From Symbiodinium natans (Eukaryota > Sar > Dinophyceae > Suessiales > Symbiodiniaceae): DNA of 64,000 nt. Each line of letters opens with the position of its first letter. Positions within the stretch are counted from its first letter, which is position 1. Below the pieces are notes generated by a model, which made no database searches, was not told the DNA's origin, and saw only the letters and a program-made list of their open reading frames with translations. This document shows positions 1-11,246 of the stretch, piece by piece. Location: contig CAJNDS010002434.1 of the NCBI GenBank assembly GCA_905221605.1, forward strand, positions 186,001-250,000. Reading direction: 5' to 3'. The position numbers and the translations under genes were made by a program.

Positions 1-3000
1 GCTTCCCGCACACATGTCAAAATCCATTTCTTCGATGGTTGCTTCCTCACATTGCGCCGTTGCGACCTGCCGTGCGTACAGCTTCAAGAGCGGATGTTAC
101 TTCGGAGTCGGAAGCAAGCAAAGCTCCTCTCAGTCCGTGAAGGTACATGGCGTGGAGGGTCCAAGCCAACCGGCACACACAAGAGGTCCTGTAGAATGCC
201 GCGGTCCGCCAAGAAACTGCCTGGGCACCTGGAATGCGTGCAAGTCTGGAGCAAAGGGGGAGCTCCTGCGGAGTCAGGAACCGGGTGCTTATAGCACCCA
301 TGCTATTCCGAAGAATTTTGCGCTCGTGTTAGGACTGACGGGTGGCGCTTTGATCCCGTGTCGCCGACAACGTTCGGGTAAGCTCGTGGCAGAGCGGTCG
401 AACCCGCTCTGCACCGTGGCCCTCATGCGGAAGGAGCCCTAACCCAGCTCCGGTTGCTCCCTACATGATATTGTCTAGGATTTGGGATGTTTTTTGGGTT
501 ACTGGTTCAGAGTGCCGGTCTCGGAACATGCTTCAAGAAGAGGTCTGGCCTTAGGGTGCATGTGCAGGCAGCAAGCCCAGTTTCAAAAGGTGCTTGCAAG
601 CTGACAGGGAACTCAGCAAAAGGTTGGGTTCATGGCTAACCAGGAAGTGAGAACTGCTGGAGCCAAAGAACTACGTTCAGTTTTCTCAAGCCGCGAGACC
701 ACATCGAGAACCACAAGTAACCGAGGCAGTTGCGAACGCTGCTTTGTAATCGCTGCGTCGGGAAGGACGAGGCCCTTTCTGTGAAGGTTTTGTGTTGCGG
801 CTGCATGCGGCCGCAGTCCCCTCTCCCACGTCTCGTGAGGCAGATACCACGGACATCTGTGCCAACTGGGCAAGGGCAGCGGCCCCTTTGGGCGAGCCAC
901 TTTCCATGTCTCTGACGGATGCAACGCCCATCCAGAAGGCTGATCCCAGTACCATCTGCAACTATCTTATGCTCATGAGCGTAGTTCGTCTTCGTGCATT
1001 GAGGAAGCCTATATATGCGCAAATTCTTGTTGTGCATTCCGCTTCGAGGTGAAGTGATGCAAGCTAGCCGGTTTCACTACTTCACCTCAAGGGTTGTGTA
1101 AGCTGATGTCACGTGCGATTTGGTGCGGGCAGGCACCACAAGATGTGGCAACACAAGCTGTCACACCGAAGAGCTCACCCGCCCCTAAGGCTGCTGCCAA
1201 AGAGGCTCGGGGCATTCACGCTTTCTAAAAACCGGGCCACGAATTCAGCAAGTGTGATGGGCAGGCAGAGCCGGCTCAACCGGCGCTGAAAGTAGAAGAC
1301 TTGGAGGCATCTTTAACATGCCAAGCGCTACTGTATCTGCTGTGTTCAATGCGACGAGAATTTCACCGCATCATATTCGCATTCGCAACTGTGGGTTGCT
1401 TGTCCTTCCAAGCCCTTATCTGAACGACATGCCGACCAAGCCCATGCTCATGTATGCGCCCGACGGTTAGGATGCGCCTCCTGAGAGTGCAGCGCATCAG
1501 AAGGCAGGAGCAGCATGTGATCATGGCATGCTGGAAGGCAGTAAAGCTTTTAGATCACTTAAATTACTCAATCTCCTCCAACTTCTGGGGTGTAAAGGCC
1601 CCCAAGCAAGTACGAAACAAAGGAACGTAAACAGCCGAGGACAGAGCAGAACCGCAGCAGGAAAGACCTGCAGCCTTGCAACACGAACAAGGGCGGGGGG
1701 TGCGCAACAGAAACTGGAGCCGGAACCAAGCCTCGAACAGTTTTTTTGCGTTTTAGGGTGAACAGGAGGGTTAAAAGGATTTCAGAGTTTTGGGGTGTCA
1801 AAGTATCTTGCCGTACCTCCACAGGCAGTGGGGCGTGAAGCTACTAGTTGCACCTGTGATTCCAGACGCACTTTAGATTCGTGTAGAGCCCGCATGCGCA
1901 AAGGGCTTTTCGGGTTTAGGGTTTGACCTTCCTCATCCATGTCAAAAGCACGCGCTCCTGGTTACACCTACCCTAACCCCAAATGATATTCAAAGTGGTG
2001 CTGGGGTCCGACAGTTACACGTGTTGCCTATCCGGCTATCGCCTGAAAGGGGACCCCTCGGCATTGCCAGTGGTGTTGCCGTTTCAGGTCAGGCCCTTCA
2101 CTGTTACGCTTTTCCTTCCTTTGCGTTATCCAGGTGTTTTTTTTTTTTGGCGGGGGGGAGGGGGGGGGGCGTTGCGGGCGCTTCTGGGGCTGGTGGAGCT
2201 CCCATTGTGCAGCTTTTTGGAATGGGGGCTGTTTGGTCCGAGCTCGCTCCTTGAACCTTGGTTTTCGAACCTTGCTTAACCTATTTTAACCTTCTGAACG
2301 TTTTGGGCGTGCATTAATCAGGGCAACATTCGGAAGAGTTGACTTGGACGCTGTGCTTGCGAATCCTAAGCCCTTGCAATCTGTGGAAACCCATTCATTT
2401 GCGAGGTCAGGACCGAGTTGAAGAGGGGAACGTGTTTCTTCATCACTCCGGACGCCACCAAGAAACGCTTCCAGACAACCATCCATGCGGCGGCCAAGAG
2501 CCAGGAGGTCTTCGGCAAAATTGATACCCGCAGCTGATGCGAGCCACACAGTTTCTGGTGTTGAGTGCAGGCGGCTGAGCGGATAGCACGTGGGACTCTC
2601 ATTTCCTCTTGCTGCCAGCAGGTGCATGTAGGCTCAACTGAGTTTGCAAATCAAGGAGCTTGCTACCATAGATTCGAGCCCTCGCCTCAGCCTTTATGAC
2701 AGAGAGCCAGGTGGTAGAACTGTCATGGCGCTGAGGCAAGGCGCCACCAGGGAGGAGGTGGAGCAGTTCAAGCAAGAATGCTACAAGAGGCAGCCAGAGC
2801 AAGAGCAGTTTTTTGGATGATGGCTTATCATGGGTGATTGCGCTAGGCTCGGTGGTGGATTTGTGCGCTCCGGCAGTGGAATTCCGAGTGTGGAAAGTAA
2901 GCAGCCGGCTGCAAAGAAGCGGCCGAAGCCTTCCGAGGCAAGCGAACCTCAGTTGCATGTCGGGATGTGGCATGGTGCAGATGCAGCCCAGCAAGAGAAG

Positions 3001-3150
3001 TCTCTGTAGTGTTCCTAGAAACTGACTAAATCCTGTAGCATTGCTGGCCGTGTGGCCATGATGCGCAAACCAAGGGACACTTGCTTGTTGGCTTTTAGTT
3101 CGCAATGCATGAACATTGTCTTATCTTCGCGTGCCAAAGCGGCTTCCGAT
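1..3150. other. No recognisable gene
   Basis: Open frames of up to about 170 codons occur on both strands, but overlapping frames are equally open, and none shows a family motif or a convincing exon with splice signals. A 17-nt perfect hairpin (GGGTGC TTATA GCACCC) lies near 283-299. Single telomere-like heptamers (TTTAGGG) occur near 1915. A G-rich stretch sits at 2150-2170. I see nothing that I can call a gene. Confidence 0.5.
1046..1088. repeat. Short inverted repeat (hairpin)
   Basis: GAGGTGAAGTGATG at 1046-1059 pairs with CACTACTTCACCTC at 1075-1088 (12 of 14 pairs) around a 15-nt loop. No neighbouring gene explains it. It may be a chance hairpin or the remnant of a small inverted-repeat element. 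Confidence 0.5.
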
Positions 3151-3179
3151 ACTGCGGTATAGTTGGTACGAATGTGCAC

Positions 3180-3475
3180 TCTCACTCTTTCTCTCTCTCT
3201 CTCCCTCTCTCTCTCTCTCACTTTGTTTCTGCAATGTTGGACCCTCTTTGCCATGTTCCACCCAAGCCGAACTCAGGGTTCACTGAGGGCCATGAGCTAC
3301 ACCCAATGGAGGGGAGAGGAGGGGGGGTGGGGGGTGAGGGCGGGGGAGGGTGATGGTGTTGCTTGTCTTGCGAGGTTAAGAAGGGGGGATAAGGGGGGTT
3401 TAGGGGTGGGGTGGGGTGGCAGGGGGGGGGGGTGGTGTGGAGGGGGGTGGGGGGGGGTGGGGGGGGTGTGCGGCT
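3180..3475. repeat. CT-repeat followed by a G-rich tract
   Basis: A (CT)n run at about 3181-3220 is followed from about 3305 to 3470 by a strongly strand-asymmetric G-rich stretch with many runs of four to nine G. Such runs could form quadruplexes. No coding function is supported; open frames here are low-complexity glycine-rich shadows. Confidence 0.8.
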
Positions 3476-3539
3476 TAAACCCGGTTTATTTGGAAGCTGG
3501 TACTCGTTTTACAAGAAGAAATCAGGCCTAAAAACCTTT

Positions 3540-4400
3540 ACTTATTCGCAAGAGCAAAATTAAGGTGTCCTTTTCTTCTTTTTTCTGTAGCAAAACCCAC
3601 CTTAAGAGGAAACCCACACCGGAGACAGCTATTTTTTGGAAACCGTGAAGGAAAAGGTGCATCTTTGTCCACTCTCACCTTTCGTTCGTTTTACTTTCTG
3701 TCCTTTATATATATATATATATCAGTAAGAAATATTTAGATCATATTTACAGAGGGGCATCCAAGATTTTTAGAGCGTTTCGGGTGTCCTTTTCTTCCAC
3801 CTTAAAAGGACACCCACACCAGAGAAGGAAAGGCGATCGCTTTTTCCACTGTGGCCTTCCTTTCGTTTTATTTCTGCAAGAGGAAATATTGAAAGGAAAT
3901 GGTGTTACATGTATCCAAAATTAGGCTGCCCTTTTCTTCGATTTTCTGTAGCAAAACCCACTTTTAAAGGACACCCATGCCGGAGACAGCTATTCAACTA
4001 TTCTTTGGAAACTTTGAAAAGAAAAGGTGCTTCTTTGTCCACTCTCACCTTTCGTTCTTTCTATCTTCTGCTCCCTTTTTCATTCACGTATGAAGTATAT
4101 TGAAGTATTTAAGTAATATTTATAGATGGGTGTCCAAGATTTTCAAAGTGTTTCGGGTGTCCTTTTCTTCCTTTTTCTGTAGCAAAACGAACTGTAATAG
4201 GACACCCGCACCAGAAACCTTGAAGGAAAGGCGCTCCCTTTTTTCCGCCTTCCTTTCATTTCTTTGCGCAAAAGGAAACAAAAGAAACAAGTGATGTTAC
4301 ATGTATCCCAAGTTAGGGTGTCCTTTTCTTCTTTTTTCTGTAACAAGACGCACAAGGACACCCACACCGGAGACATCCATTTTTTGGGAAACCTTGAAAG
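3540..4400. repeat. Tandem repeat of about 385 bp, two-part unit, with inner palindromes
   Basis: A unit containing GGTGTCCTTTTCTTC, CTGTAGCAAAAC and CACTCTCACCTTTCGTT starts near 3545, again near 3925, and again (truncated) near 4315. A second sub-unit starting GTTTCGGGTGTCC alternates with it near 3780 and 4150. The two sub-units share GGTGTCCTTTT and AAGGACACCC. At 3782-3813 these face each other as an almost perfect inverted repeat. No gene is supported inside. Confidence 0.75.
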
Positions 4401-4435
4401 AAAGCAGGCCGAAGACCCAAGATTTCGAAAGAATT

Positions 4436-4720
4436 TATGTCCCCAAGAGACAAATGTCCCCCTAAGATATGTAAAGATGTTATGTTCCCAAAAGGCACAT
4501 CACAAGCACCGTCCCCCTAAGTTTTTTAAGAAGTTATACACCCAACAGACAATTCGCAAGCGCCGCCCCCCTAAGACTTTGGAAATAATATGCTCCCACA
4601 AGACAAATCGCAAGCACCGTCCCCCTAAGATTTTGGCAGAAATATGCTCCCCAAAAGACAAATCGCAAGCACAGTCCTCCAATAATTTTGGAAAAGCTTT
4701 TGCTCCCAATCAGTTTTTCT
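4436..4720 (+). repeat. Minisatellite of about 60 bp, five degenerate copies
   Basis: Copies contain ACAAATCGCAAGCACCGTC followed by CCCCTAAG. One frame stays open across all copies and reads a 19-20 residue repeat with a KHRPPK core, so the array may have been coding or may be translated by chance. There is no start, domain or flanking exon evidence for a real gene. Confidence 0.7.
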
Positions 4721-4740
4721 TGCTAAAGACAAGAAGATAC

Positions 4741-5870
4741 GAGAAGAGGAGTTTACATGTCTTCCTACCTTGTTCCTTTCTTCTTCCGGTTCGCTCGCTC
4801 GGTCGGTCGTTCTCTCTCTCTCTCTCTCCCTCTCTCTCTCTCTTTCTCTCTCCTTTCTCTATCTCTCTTTTCCTTTATGGGCAGCATATCTTGTAGAATT
4901 GGAAGACGAGGAGGAACAAGGAAAGAGACTTGCTGACGCAGAGAGGGAGTGAGACGGGGCGAGGCATAGAGAGAAGCATAGACCGTGGGACAGAGAGGGT
5001 CTCTTAGCTTAAGTCCATCTCAGTTTTCTTTCTTGTGGAGAAAAAAAACAGGAAAAGAAAGAGAGAAGAGGAATTTACATGTTCTTCCTACCTTGTTCTT
5101 GCCCCTCCCTCTTCTTTCCCCCCTGACTCTCTCTCTCTCTCTCTTTCTGCGCTGTCTCTGTCTCGATCCGTCTCCGACTCCGACTCCGACTCCGTCTCCG
5201 TCTCCGTCTCCGTCTCCGTCTCTGTCTCTGTCTCTGTCTCTCTCTCGGTCTCTCTCTATCTCTCACTCTCTCTCGATCTTCTTGTCTTTTCTGAGTGGTA
5301 TGTCTCGTAGAAATGGAAAGGGAGGAGGAGGGTGAAAGGAATGAAAAGGAAGAATTACAAAGAAATAGATTTGAAGAAGGAGAGGGGGAATGAGTCGAAT
5401 GCCTCTGAGAGAGAGAGAGAGAGAGGGAATGAAACAAGGCGAGACATTGAGAGAGGCATAGACCGTGTTCCCCTTCTCAAGTCCATATCAGTTCTCTTTC
5501 TTGCTAAAGAGAAAGAGACAAAGATAAGACAGAGGAGGAGATAACATTTCTTCCTGCCGTGCTCCTCCCTCTTCTCTTTGCCCCGTCGCTCTTGCTCTCC
5601 CTCTTGGTCTCGTTGTTTCTTTCTCGCTCTCTCTCTTTCTTTTCTTATCTGAGTGGTATGTCTCGTAGAGTTGGAAGAGGAGGAGGAGGCAACTACAAAG
5701 AAAGAGAGCGGGAGTGAGGTTGCTGAAAAGAAAAAGAAACAGAGAAGAGAGAAGAGGAAATTACATGTTCTTCCTACCTTTGTCTTACCCCTGTGCCTTC
5801 CCTCCCCGTGACCCTGTTTCTCTTGTTCTCTATCTCTTTACTTTTCTTTCAAAGTGGTACGGGAAGGCGG
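4741..5870. repeat. Larger tandem repeat, four diverged copies, with CT/CTCCGA microsatellites
   Basis: The block TTACATGTTCTTCCTACCTTG recurs in variants near 4752, 5074, 5540 and 5760. It is followed each time by CT-rich microsatellite and, except in the last truncated copy, by GGTATGTCTCGTAGA plus an AG-rich stretch (near 4880, 5298 and 5655). The second copy carries (CTCCGA)n at about 5170-5225. Reading frames here are low-complexity Ser/Arg/Glu artefacts. Confidence 0.7.
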
Positions 5871-6897
5871 AATGAGAGGAAGGCGGAATGAGACGAAGGC
5901 AGCGTCCCCTGAAGGCACCTGCCCCGCACAGAAAAACACCGAGCATCAGCTTCCAAATAAACCCTTTTTAAGCCACCCACGGCGGGGGGGACGGGACCAC
6001 GTCGTCCACGCTGGACACTGCCGGCGGATTGTTGAAATTTCCTGTGCCGTACGCCCTTAGGCTCCAAGGGCTTAGGCGTGTCCCTTTATTTATTGGGTTT
6101 ATGCCGTTGTATTGTATAGTACGTAACCCTATTACGTCTTCCATATTCTTTCGATCAACCGAACCCTTGTCCGAGAGCAGAAGAAGATGCTAGCAACCAG
6201 AGAAATCCGTGTCAGCCCCCCAATGCATGGAATATGAAGATGAGGCATCACACGTCCATGATGATTTGTGCACTGGAATCCCTGCAAAAGCGAAGCTTTT
6301 CTGTCTGGAATCTTCCTGACATTAATTGCATGGCTTTGAATCACACACAGATGTATATGTACGTATTTTATGTATGTATTGATGTATGTATGTATGTACG
6401 CATGCATGTATGTATGTATGTATGTATGTATGTATGTGTAGTGCACCAGATACTGGCAAGATGTCCAGGACTTGGGCAAAGGAGGTTGTGGTTGCATGTG
6501 TAGCTCCCAGACGCTTTCTCTGTCAAAATGCGCGAGCATGTGCTGCTATTCGAAGCCCTGATGTATTTCCTCTTTTGCCAGACTGCTGGATACCTTTTTG
6601 TGGGACGCGGAAGATTCTTGAAGCTCGAGTTATTTTTGCAAGTGTTCCGGCAGGGGGAGGCCGTACTTCAGCGGCTGCAGGAGCAGGGCAAACTTGATGG
6701 TGCTATCCAAGTGAGCGGGTAACTTGCCAGCACTAGTCACTAGAATGTCGGTTTGCGTGGATGTCGGGGCGCCCCTGCTGGTTTTAAGGCGGGATTCCAG
6801 CAAGAAGAATTCGCCATGTGCTCAGATGCAGCTGCTCCAAAGCTGAAACAAAGTGGCTTCTGCGTGCGCTCCATCCTTTGTACAAGCGCATGTCTCA
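5871..6897. other. Mostly unassigned; TGTA microsatellite
   Basis: A (TGTA)n tract with CATG interruptions occupies about 6350-6440. An open stretch at 6528-6722 (64 codons, reading LLFEALMYFLFCQTAGYLFV near its start) could be an exon with a hydrophobic segment, perhaps of the downstream gene. No family is recognised. Confidence 0.4.
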
Positions 6898-7110
6898 GGA
6901 CCGTGAATGGCATCTACGTTCGAGTGGAAGGTGGCTACAACGGTCAACCGGCCTTCGAAAGGATCAAGATTGGAGGTGCCTTTTGGTTGCTCCGAGAAAG
7001 TGTTTTTTGAGAATCGCTTTTGTTGATCTCCTGTCAGGCGACGACGCGAAGCGCTGCCTCTATTATGCCAAAGACAGAAGTCGGTGGAAACTCGGTGAGG
7101 AGCAAATTGT
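6898..7110 (+). CDS. Exons of an unidentified W/Y-rich repeat protein (partial)
   Basis: Two short coding stretches look like adjacent exons. The first, after a CAG acceptor near 6897, reads TVNGIYVRVEGGYNGQPAFE. The second, after a pyrimidine-rich TCAG near 7039, reads GDDAKRCLYYAKDRSRWKLG. Joined across an intron of about 70 nt they give a pattern NG.Y...GG.YNG.P.F...CLYY....RW.LG, which I associate with small dinoflagellate W/Y modules of unknown function. Further exons may lie at 6528-6722 and 7120-7330. Start, end and function cannot be set. It lies just upstream of the glutathione reductase gene in the same direction. Confidence 0.4.
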
Positions 7111-7484
7111 GCGGGCTTGAGCCGCTGGAGGCGCTTGAATCCTGGAGGCACATGCTGGTTCTTGTATTCAGGAGCTGGGGGTTTCCAAACACTTCGCCTA
7201 CCTCAAGGTCAAGGACCACTGTTCTTGCATGCAGTTGAAGAAGGAAGCACAATGGAATCACCAAATGAAGGTCGACAGGACATCATCAGCCGGCCTCAGC
7301 CATGCCTTTCACCGCAGCCGCTTTTCTTTGATGGCTCGGGTCAAGACATCCGGTGCTAGCATGCATGTAGTGCTGACCAGTGATCATTACTCGTAGTGTT
7401 CATGAGTGCTCATGAGTGTTCTACTTCTAAGTTGTTCTATAGTGTTCTATGCCGTTCTATCGTGTCCTATAAAGTTCTATGTTT

Positions 7485-7506
7485 TTCTTTCGCTTTTTGC
7501 ACAAGC
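7485..7506 (+). promoter_or_regulatory. Candidate spliced-leader acceptor for glutathione reductase
   Basis: A T/C-rich run (GTTTTTCTTTCGCTTTTTGC) ends in ACAAG two bases before the ATG at 7508. In dinoflagellates nuclear mRNAs are usually trans-spliced at a pyrimidine tract plus AG, and this site would leave an extremely short 5' UTR. The preceding 100 nt consist of GTTCTAT-type repeats and are unlikely to be coding. Confidence 0.4.
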
Positions 7507-7507
7507 C

Positions 7508-9109
7508 ATGGAGGCACCTGAAGGGCCCGGCCCGCACAGACGCACGCAGCGCGCGCTGAAGCTTCTGGCCGCCTTGGGTCTGCTGAGCCTGGGGCTCTGT
7601 GCGGGGCGCTGGTTTCTACTCACCATCACCGATTCAAGAGCCGAAAACGATTCGTACGATTCGTATGATTATGATTTGTTTACGATTGGGGGTGGCAGTG
7701 CTGGTGTGCGGCTGGCTCGGTTCAGCGCTAAATACGGTGCACGGGTTGGCCTGGCAGAGCTTCCATTTGCTGTCGTCAGCGACAAGCATTCGGCTGGTGG
7801 CCTGGGTGGGACATGTGTGATTCGGGGCTGTGTGCCAAAGAAGCTTCTCGTCTATGGAAGCCAGTTGCATGATGAGCTACGCGATGCTCGCGGGTATGGC
7901 TGGGACTTCCATGGGCGTCCACGGATCAACTGGCGGCGGCTCATTGCAACGAAGAACAAAGAAGTGGCCCGCTTGAGTGGAAAGTATAGGGAGCTGCTCA
8001 ACGACGCGAAGGTGGACGTCTTTGAAGGCTATGCCCAGGTGTTGAGTCCGCATATGGTCTCTGTGAACGGAAAGCGTGTGACAGCCAAATATATTTGTGT
8101 GGCAACCGGGAGCCGGGCATCGGTGCCTAAGATCCCAGGGAGCACGCTGCCTGGCGTCTTGACGAGCGATGATGCCCTGAACCTGTCGCATCTGCCGCGG
8201 AGGATCGTCATTGTCGGTGGGGGCTATATTGCGATGGAGTTTGCAAGCTTCTTTTACGGGTATGGCTCGGAAGTCCACCTCGTGCTTCGTGCTGACAAGC
8301 CCTTGCGTGGCTTTGATGCGGACGTGCGCGCTCACCTTCATAGCGCACTCCAGCAGCGAGGCATCCACTTGCATGCAAACGAAACTCCAGCAAGCATCGA
8401 GCGAAGAAAGCTAGGTTGGGGAGAGCTCATTTTCCGAACAGACCAAGGGACGGTGCTAGAGGTTGACAATGTCATGTTCGCAACGGGGCGCCGGCCGAAC
8501 ACAGAAGAGCTCGGACTTGAAGCCGTCGGGGTAGAAGTCGACGCCTTGAGTGGCAAGATCCTGGTGGACAAGTTCAGCCGAACGACGGTTCCATCAATAT
8601 TTGCCATTGGTGATGTGACATCTCGAAGAAGCCTCACGCCAGTGGCGTTGATGGAGGCCACGGCTTTGTCGGAGACATTGTTCGGTGGACGATCAAGGGC
8701 TCCAACCTATGACAATGTGCCGAGTGCTGTGTTCAGCCAGCCACCCGTCGCAACGTGCGGCTTAAGTGAGGCTGAGGCTGTGGACAAGCACGGGGAAGTT
8801 CAAGTTTTCATGAGCAGGTTCAAGCCATTAAAGCACACCATGCCGACTGGCCGAGCTGGCCAAGAAATGGTGCTGATCAAGGTGCTTGTTGCGAACCGGG
8901 GTCGTTCTGCGGGAACTGTTGTCGGCGTTCACATGGTGGGCGAGGATGCGCCCGAAATTGTTCAGGCGCTTGCGATTGCTTTGAGCGCAGGCGCCAGCAA
9001 GGAACAGTTTGATCAGACAGTTGCGCTGCACCCCACCGTGACCGAAGAGTTTTGCACACTGCGAGAAGCCACACGCATCGCAAAAAGACGCCAGAAGCCG
9101 AAGTTTTAG
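7508..9109 (+). CDS. GR: Glutathione reductase, plastid type, membrane-anchored or organelle-targeted
   Basis: A single uninterrupted frame of 533 aa encodes the FAD-dependent disulfide oxidoreductase that regenerates glutathione with NADPH (EC 1.8.1.7). Visible features in order: hydrophobic segment at residues about 17-38 (signal anchor or bipartite targeting leader); FAD-binding GGGSAG; redox-active GGTCVIRGCVPKK with the two cysteines four residues apart; NADPH-binding GGGYIAMEFASFF; FAD-contacting FAIGDVTSR; and catalytic HPTVTEEF near the C-terminus. The wording around the active site and the LTPVALMEA block resembles plant/cyanobacterial rather than animal enzymes, suggesting plastid descent. 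The ATG at 7508 is preferred; the frame runs on upstream to 7406 only through a GTTCTAT repeat. Lack of introns beside intron-rich neighbours hints at retroposition, but no poly(A) or SL relic is evident. Family assignment is certain; location is inferred. Confidence 0.93.
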   Translation: MEAPEGPGPHRRTQRALKLLAALGLLSLGLCAGRWFLLTITDSRAENDSYDSYDYDLFTIGGGSAGVRLARFSAKYGARVGLAELPFAVVSDKHSAGGLGGTCVIRGCVPKKLLVYGSQLHDELRDARGYGWDFHGRPRINWRRLIATKNKEVARLSGKYRELLNDAKVDVFEGYAQVLSPHMVSVNGKRVTAKYICVATGSRASVPKIPGSTLPGVLTSDDALNLSHLPRRIVIVGGGYIAMEFASFFYGYGSEVHLVLRADKPLRGFDADVRAHLHSALQQRGIHLHANETPASIERRKLGWGELIFRTDQGTVLEVDNVMFATGRRPNTEELGLEAVGVEVDALSGKILVDKFSRTTVPSIFAIGDVTSRRSLTPVALMEATALSETLFGGRSRAPTYDNVPSAVFSQPPVATCGLSEAEAVDKHGEVQVFMSRFKPLKHTMPTGRAGQEMVLIKVLVANRGRSAGTVVGVHMVGEDAPEIVQALAIALSAGASKEQFDQTVALHPTVTEEFCTLREATRIAKRRQKPKF

Positions 9110-10299
9110 ATGCGCTCTGATACATGTGAAGATGCGAGATGCTCTCCCGAAGAGTCAATCTACCCCTCAAGTAGAGGGTTTGGTACCGTCAGGATGATGG
9201 CAAGAAGCTACCGTCAGAAGTTGGGTTCGTGCCTTGCAGTGCTTTTCACTCGACTCCTTGCCGTAGTCATGGCCCGAGGTCGAAGTTGTATTGGCACTTC
9301 TTTGATGGGGCAGACTCTGGCTGGACAGAGGACGCCATGCAACAGTTCTTTTCAAGCACCCATGTGTTTGATTGTGTTTGTGGGTGCGAGGGTAAGCCTG
9401 GAATTTGGGGATGATGGCTATGCACTTCCAGGATCGGGAGGTGAAGTGCAATCCATATGACCAGGCCTGACCAGTGTACCATTTACACAGGCCACATTGT
9501 CAGACTGTGACCGTCAGCCCTCAGGGAAAGCGAGCCAGAAGAGAAAATGGTGAGGCCCTGCCCGCACATCCCAAACCCGTAAGCCTGCATGTCCAGGAGT
9601 GTACATGAACCGTTAGCCAGGCCGGAAATGCAGAGCAGAAGCCAAACCAGGCAGTTCTGCGTTCTGCTACCATCTTGCCCCTATGACTCTCAGAGCTTGC
9701 ACCTCTGAGCCGAGGATGTTGTGGAAGTCGTAGGTTCTGTTCAGGACTCCGTTATTCAGGACGCGGTTTGCCTGTTTTTGTTTCTAGGGCAGTTCAGAGG
9801 CTTCGTGTGCTCCTGATAGGACAGCTCGGACTCAGTGTCTTGGTTGCAACTGATTGCTCGGTGTCGCTTGTTGCTCGTGGCTTCTCGTTCTTGGCAGTTT
9901 TGTCCGAGGAGGCCAGCTCGAGCAGCAGGGGCGAAAGCGACAGTGAGGAGGCGAACGAAGTGTGGCAAGTGTCACGAAAAAAGAGAGAATCAAGACATAA
10001 GACGGGGTCAGACGCTGAAGTACAGAAGCCCCGCTTTGTGCTCCTTTGCCTCCGAGGACTCGGCCAGCTCCGGTCTGGACCCGTGGGTCTCTGCAACGGA
10101 CTGACAGTTTTCTGCTCTGAAGCCTAAGGTGGCAGCAAGTCCACCTCGCCACGCAAAGGCACAGGTACTCTGAGGGCGTTCTTGACATGTGGCAGTTCAG
10201 AGACCTTGACGTTTCGATCCTTGCCAGCAGCAGCAGCAGTGCCAGTGGCGGCACAAGGCGAGTGATCAGTGACAGCTGAGCAGCGTGTGTTTTTTTGCA

Positions 10300-10990
10300 G
10301 AAGCACATCTCCGCGGAAGCTCCCGCGGAAGCGACGGCACAAACAATTATGGTTTGAGTCTTTTGGGTTGTGATGGGTTTGGGAAGTCGGTCGTCTGCAA
10401 GCCAGGATTCGGGGCCTTCCATCCGCGAAGTTTGAGGCGACCTCGGTGGAAGCGCCGCGTAAGCGCCGCGTAAGCGCGGAAGCTCCGTGGAAGCTCCGCG
10501 GAAGCCTGCGTGACGATCTCAAGGCCAAGGCCCTTCCTATTGAGTCCGTGCTCTTGAAGCACCGACGGCACAGCAGCTGCTGCTAGCTCAAGCTGCAGCA
10601 GGAACTCCCTTAGGACGGCTAAACACTCTTTCGGCGCCTGCGCAATACTACTTCTTCCGTAACCGCACACAACCACCCAAGTCAACACGCCTCAGCCAGC
10701 AACCGAAAAACCATGCCCGCCCTTCCCTGGCGATGAGGCGTTCCAAGCAGTCCGCGTGTAGCGATCCAACCGCTCGAAATTCCAGCAGCGCTTCGTCGAG
10801 CTGACTTTGGGCCAGCCGGCACGTGTTCGAATTTATCCCTTGCAGATCTGCTCGCGAAAAAAGTTCTCAAAGATGCACGAAAGCAGCTCGCGGAAGCGTC
10901 CGCGGAAGCAAACGCAGCGGACGAGTAGAAGCAGTACTCGTGGAAGGACTGCGGGGAAGGGTTCCGCGGAAGGGTTCGATTTCAAAGAAA
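10300..10990. repeat. Dispersed GCGGAAGC-type simple repeat
   Basis: Variants of GCTCCGCGGAAGC and GCGCCGCGTAAGC recur near 10312-10330, 10440-10505, 10885-10912 and 10950-10972. The core contains CCGCGG and forms short palindromes. No gene is visible. Confidence 0.55.
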
Positions 10991-11137
10991 ACTCGTAGGA
11001 GTACAACCACAGCTCTGTCTTTGGACTGGCGCTGGCAACAAATATGTAACTCTCGAAGCTTCAGCGCCACATGATTATCAGGACTTGTTGGTTGTTGTTC
11101 TGTACGAAGGAGAGGGGCAGCAGAAGGTAGGGGAAGC

Positions 11138-11246
11138 TAGCAGAGTAATTGGCTCTATGTAATGTGAGTTTTCCTTCCCCTGGAAATACTACTGGTAGCA
11201 GAGTAACTGGCTCTCTGTAAAGTGGCTTTTCCTTTCCCTGGAAAAA
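11138..11246. repeat. Two-copy direct repeat, period about 61 bp
   Basis: GCAGAGTAATTGGCTCTATG at about 11138 is repeated as GCAGAGTAACTGGCTCTCTG at about 11199. Both are followed by a T-rich stretch and CCCTGGAAA. This is a simple tandem duplication with point differences. Confidence 0.7.
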
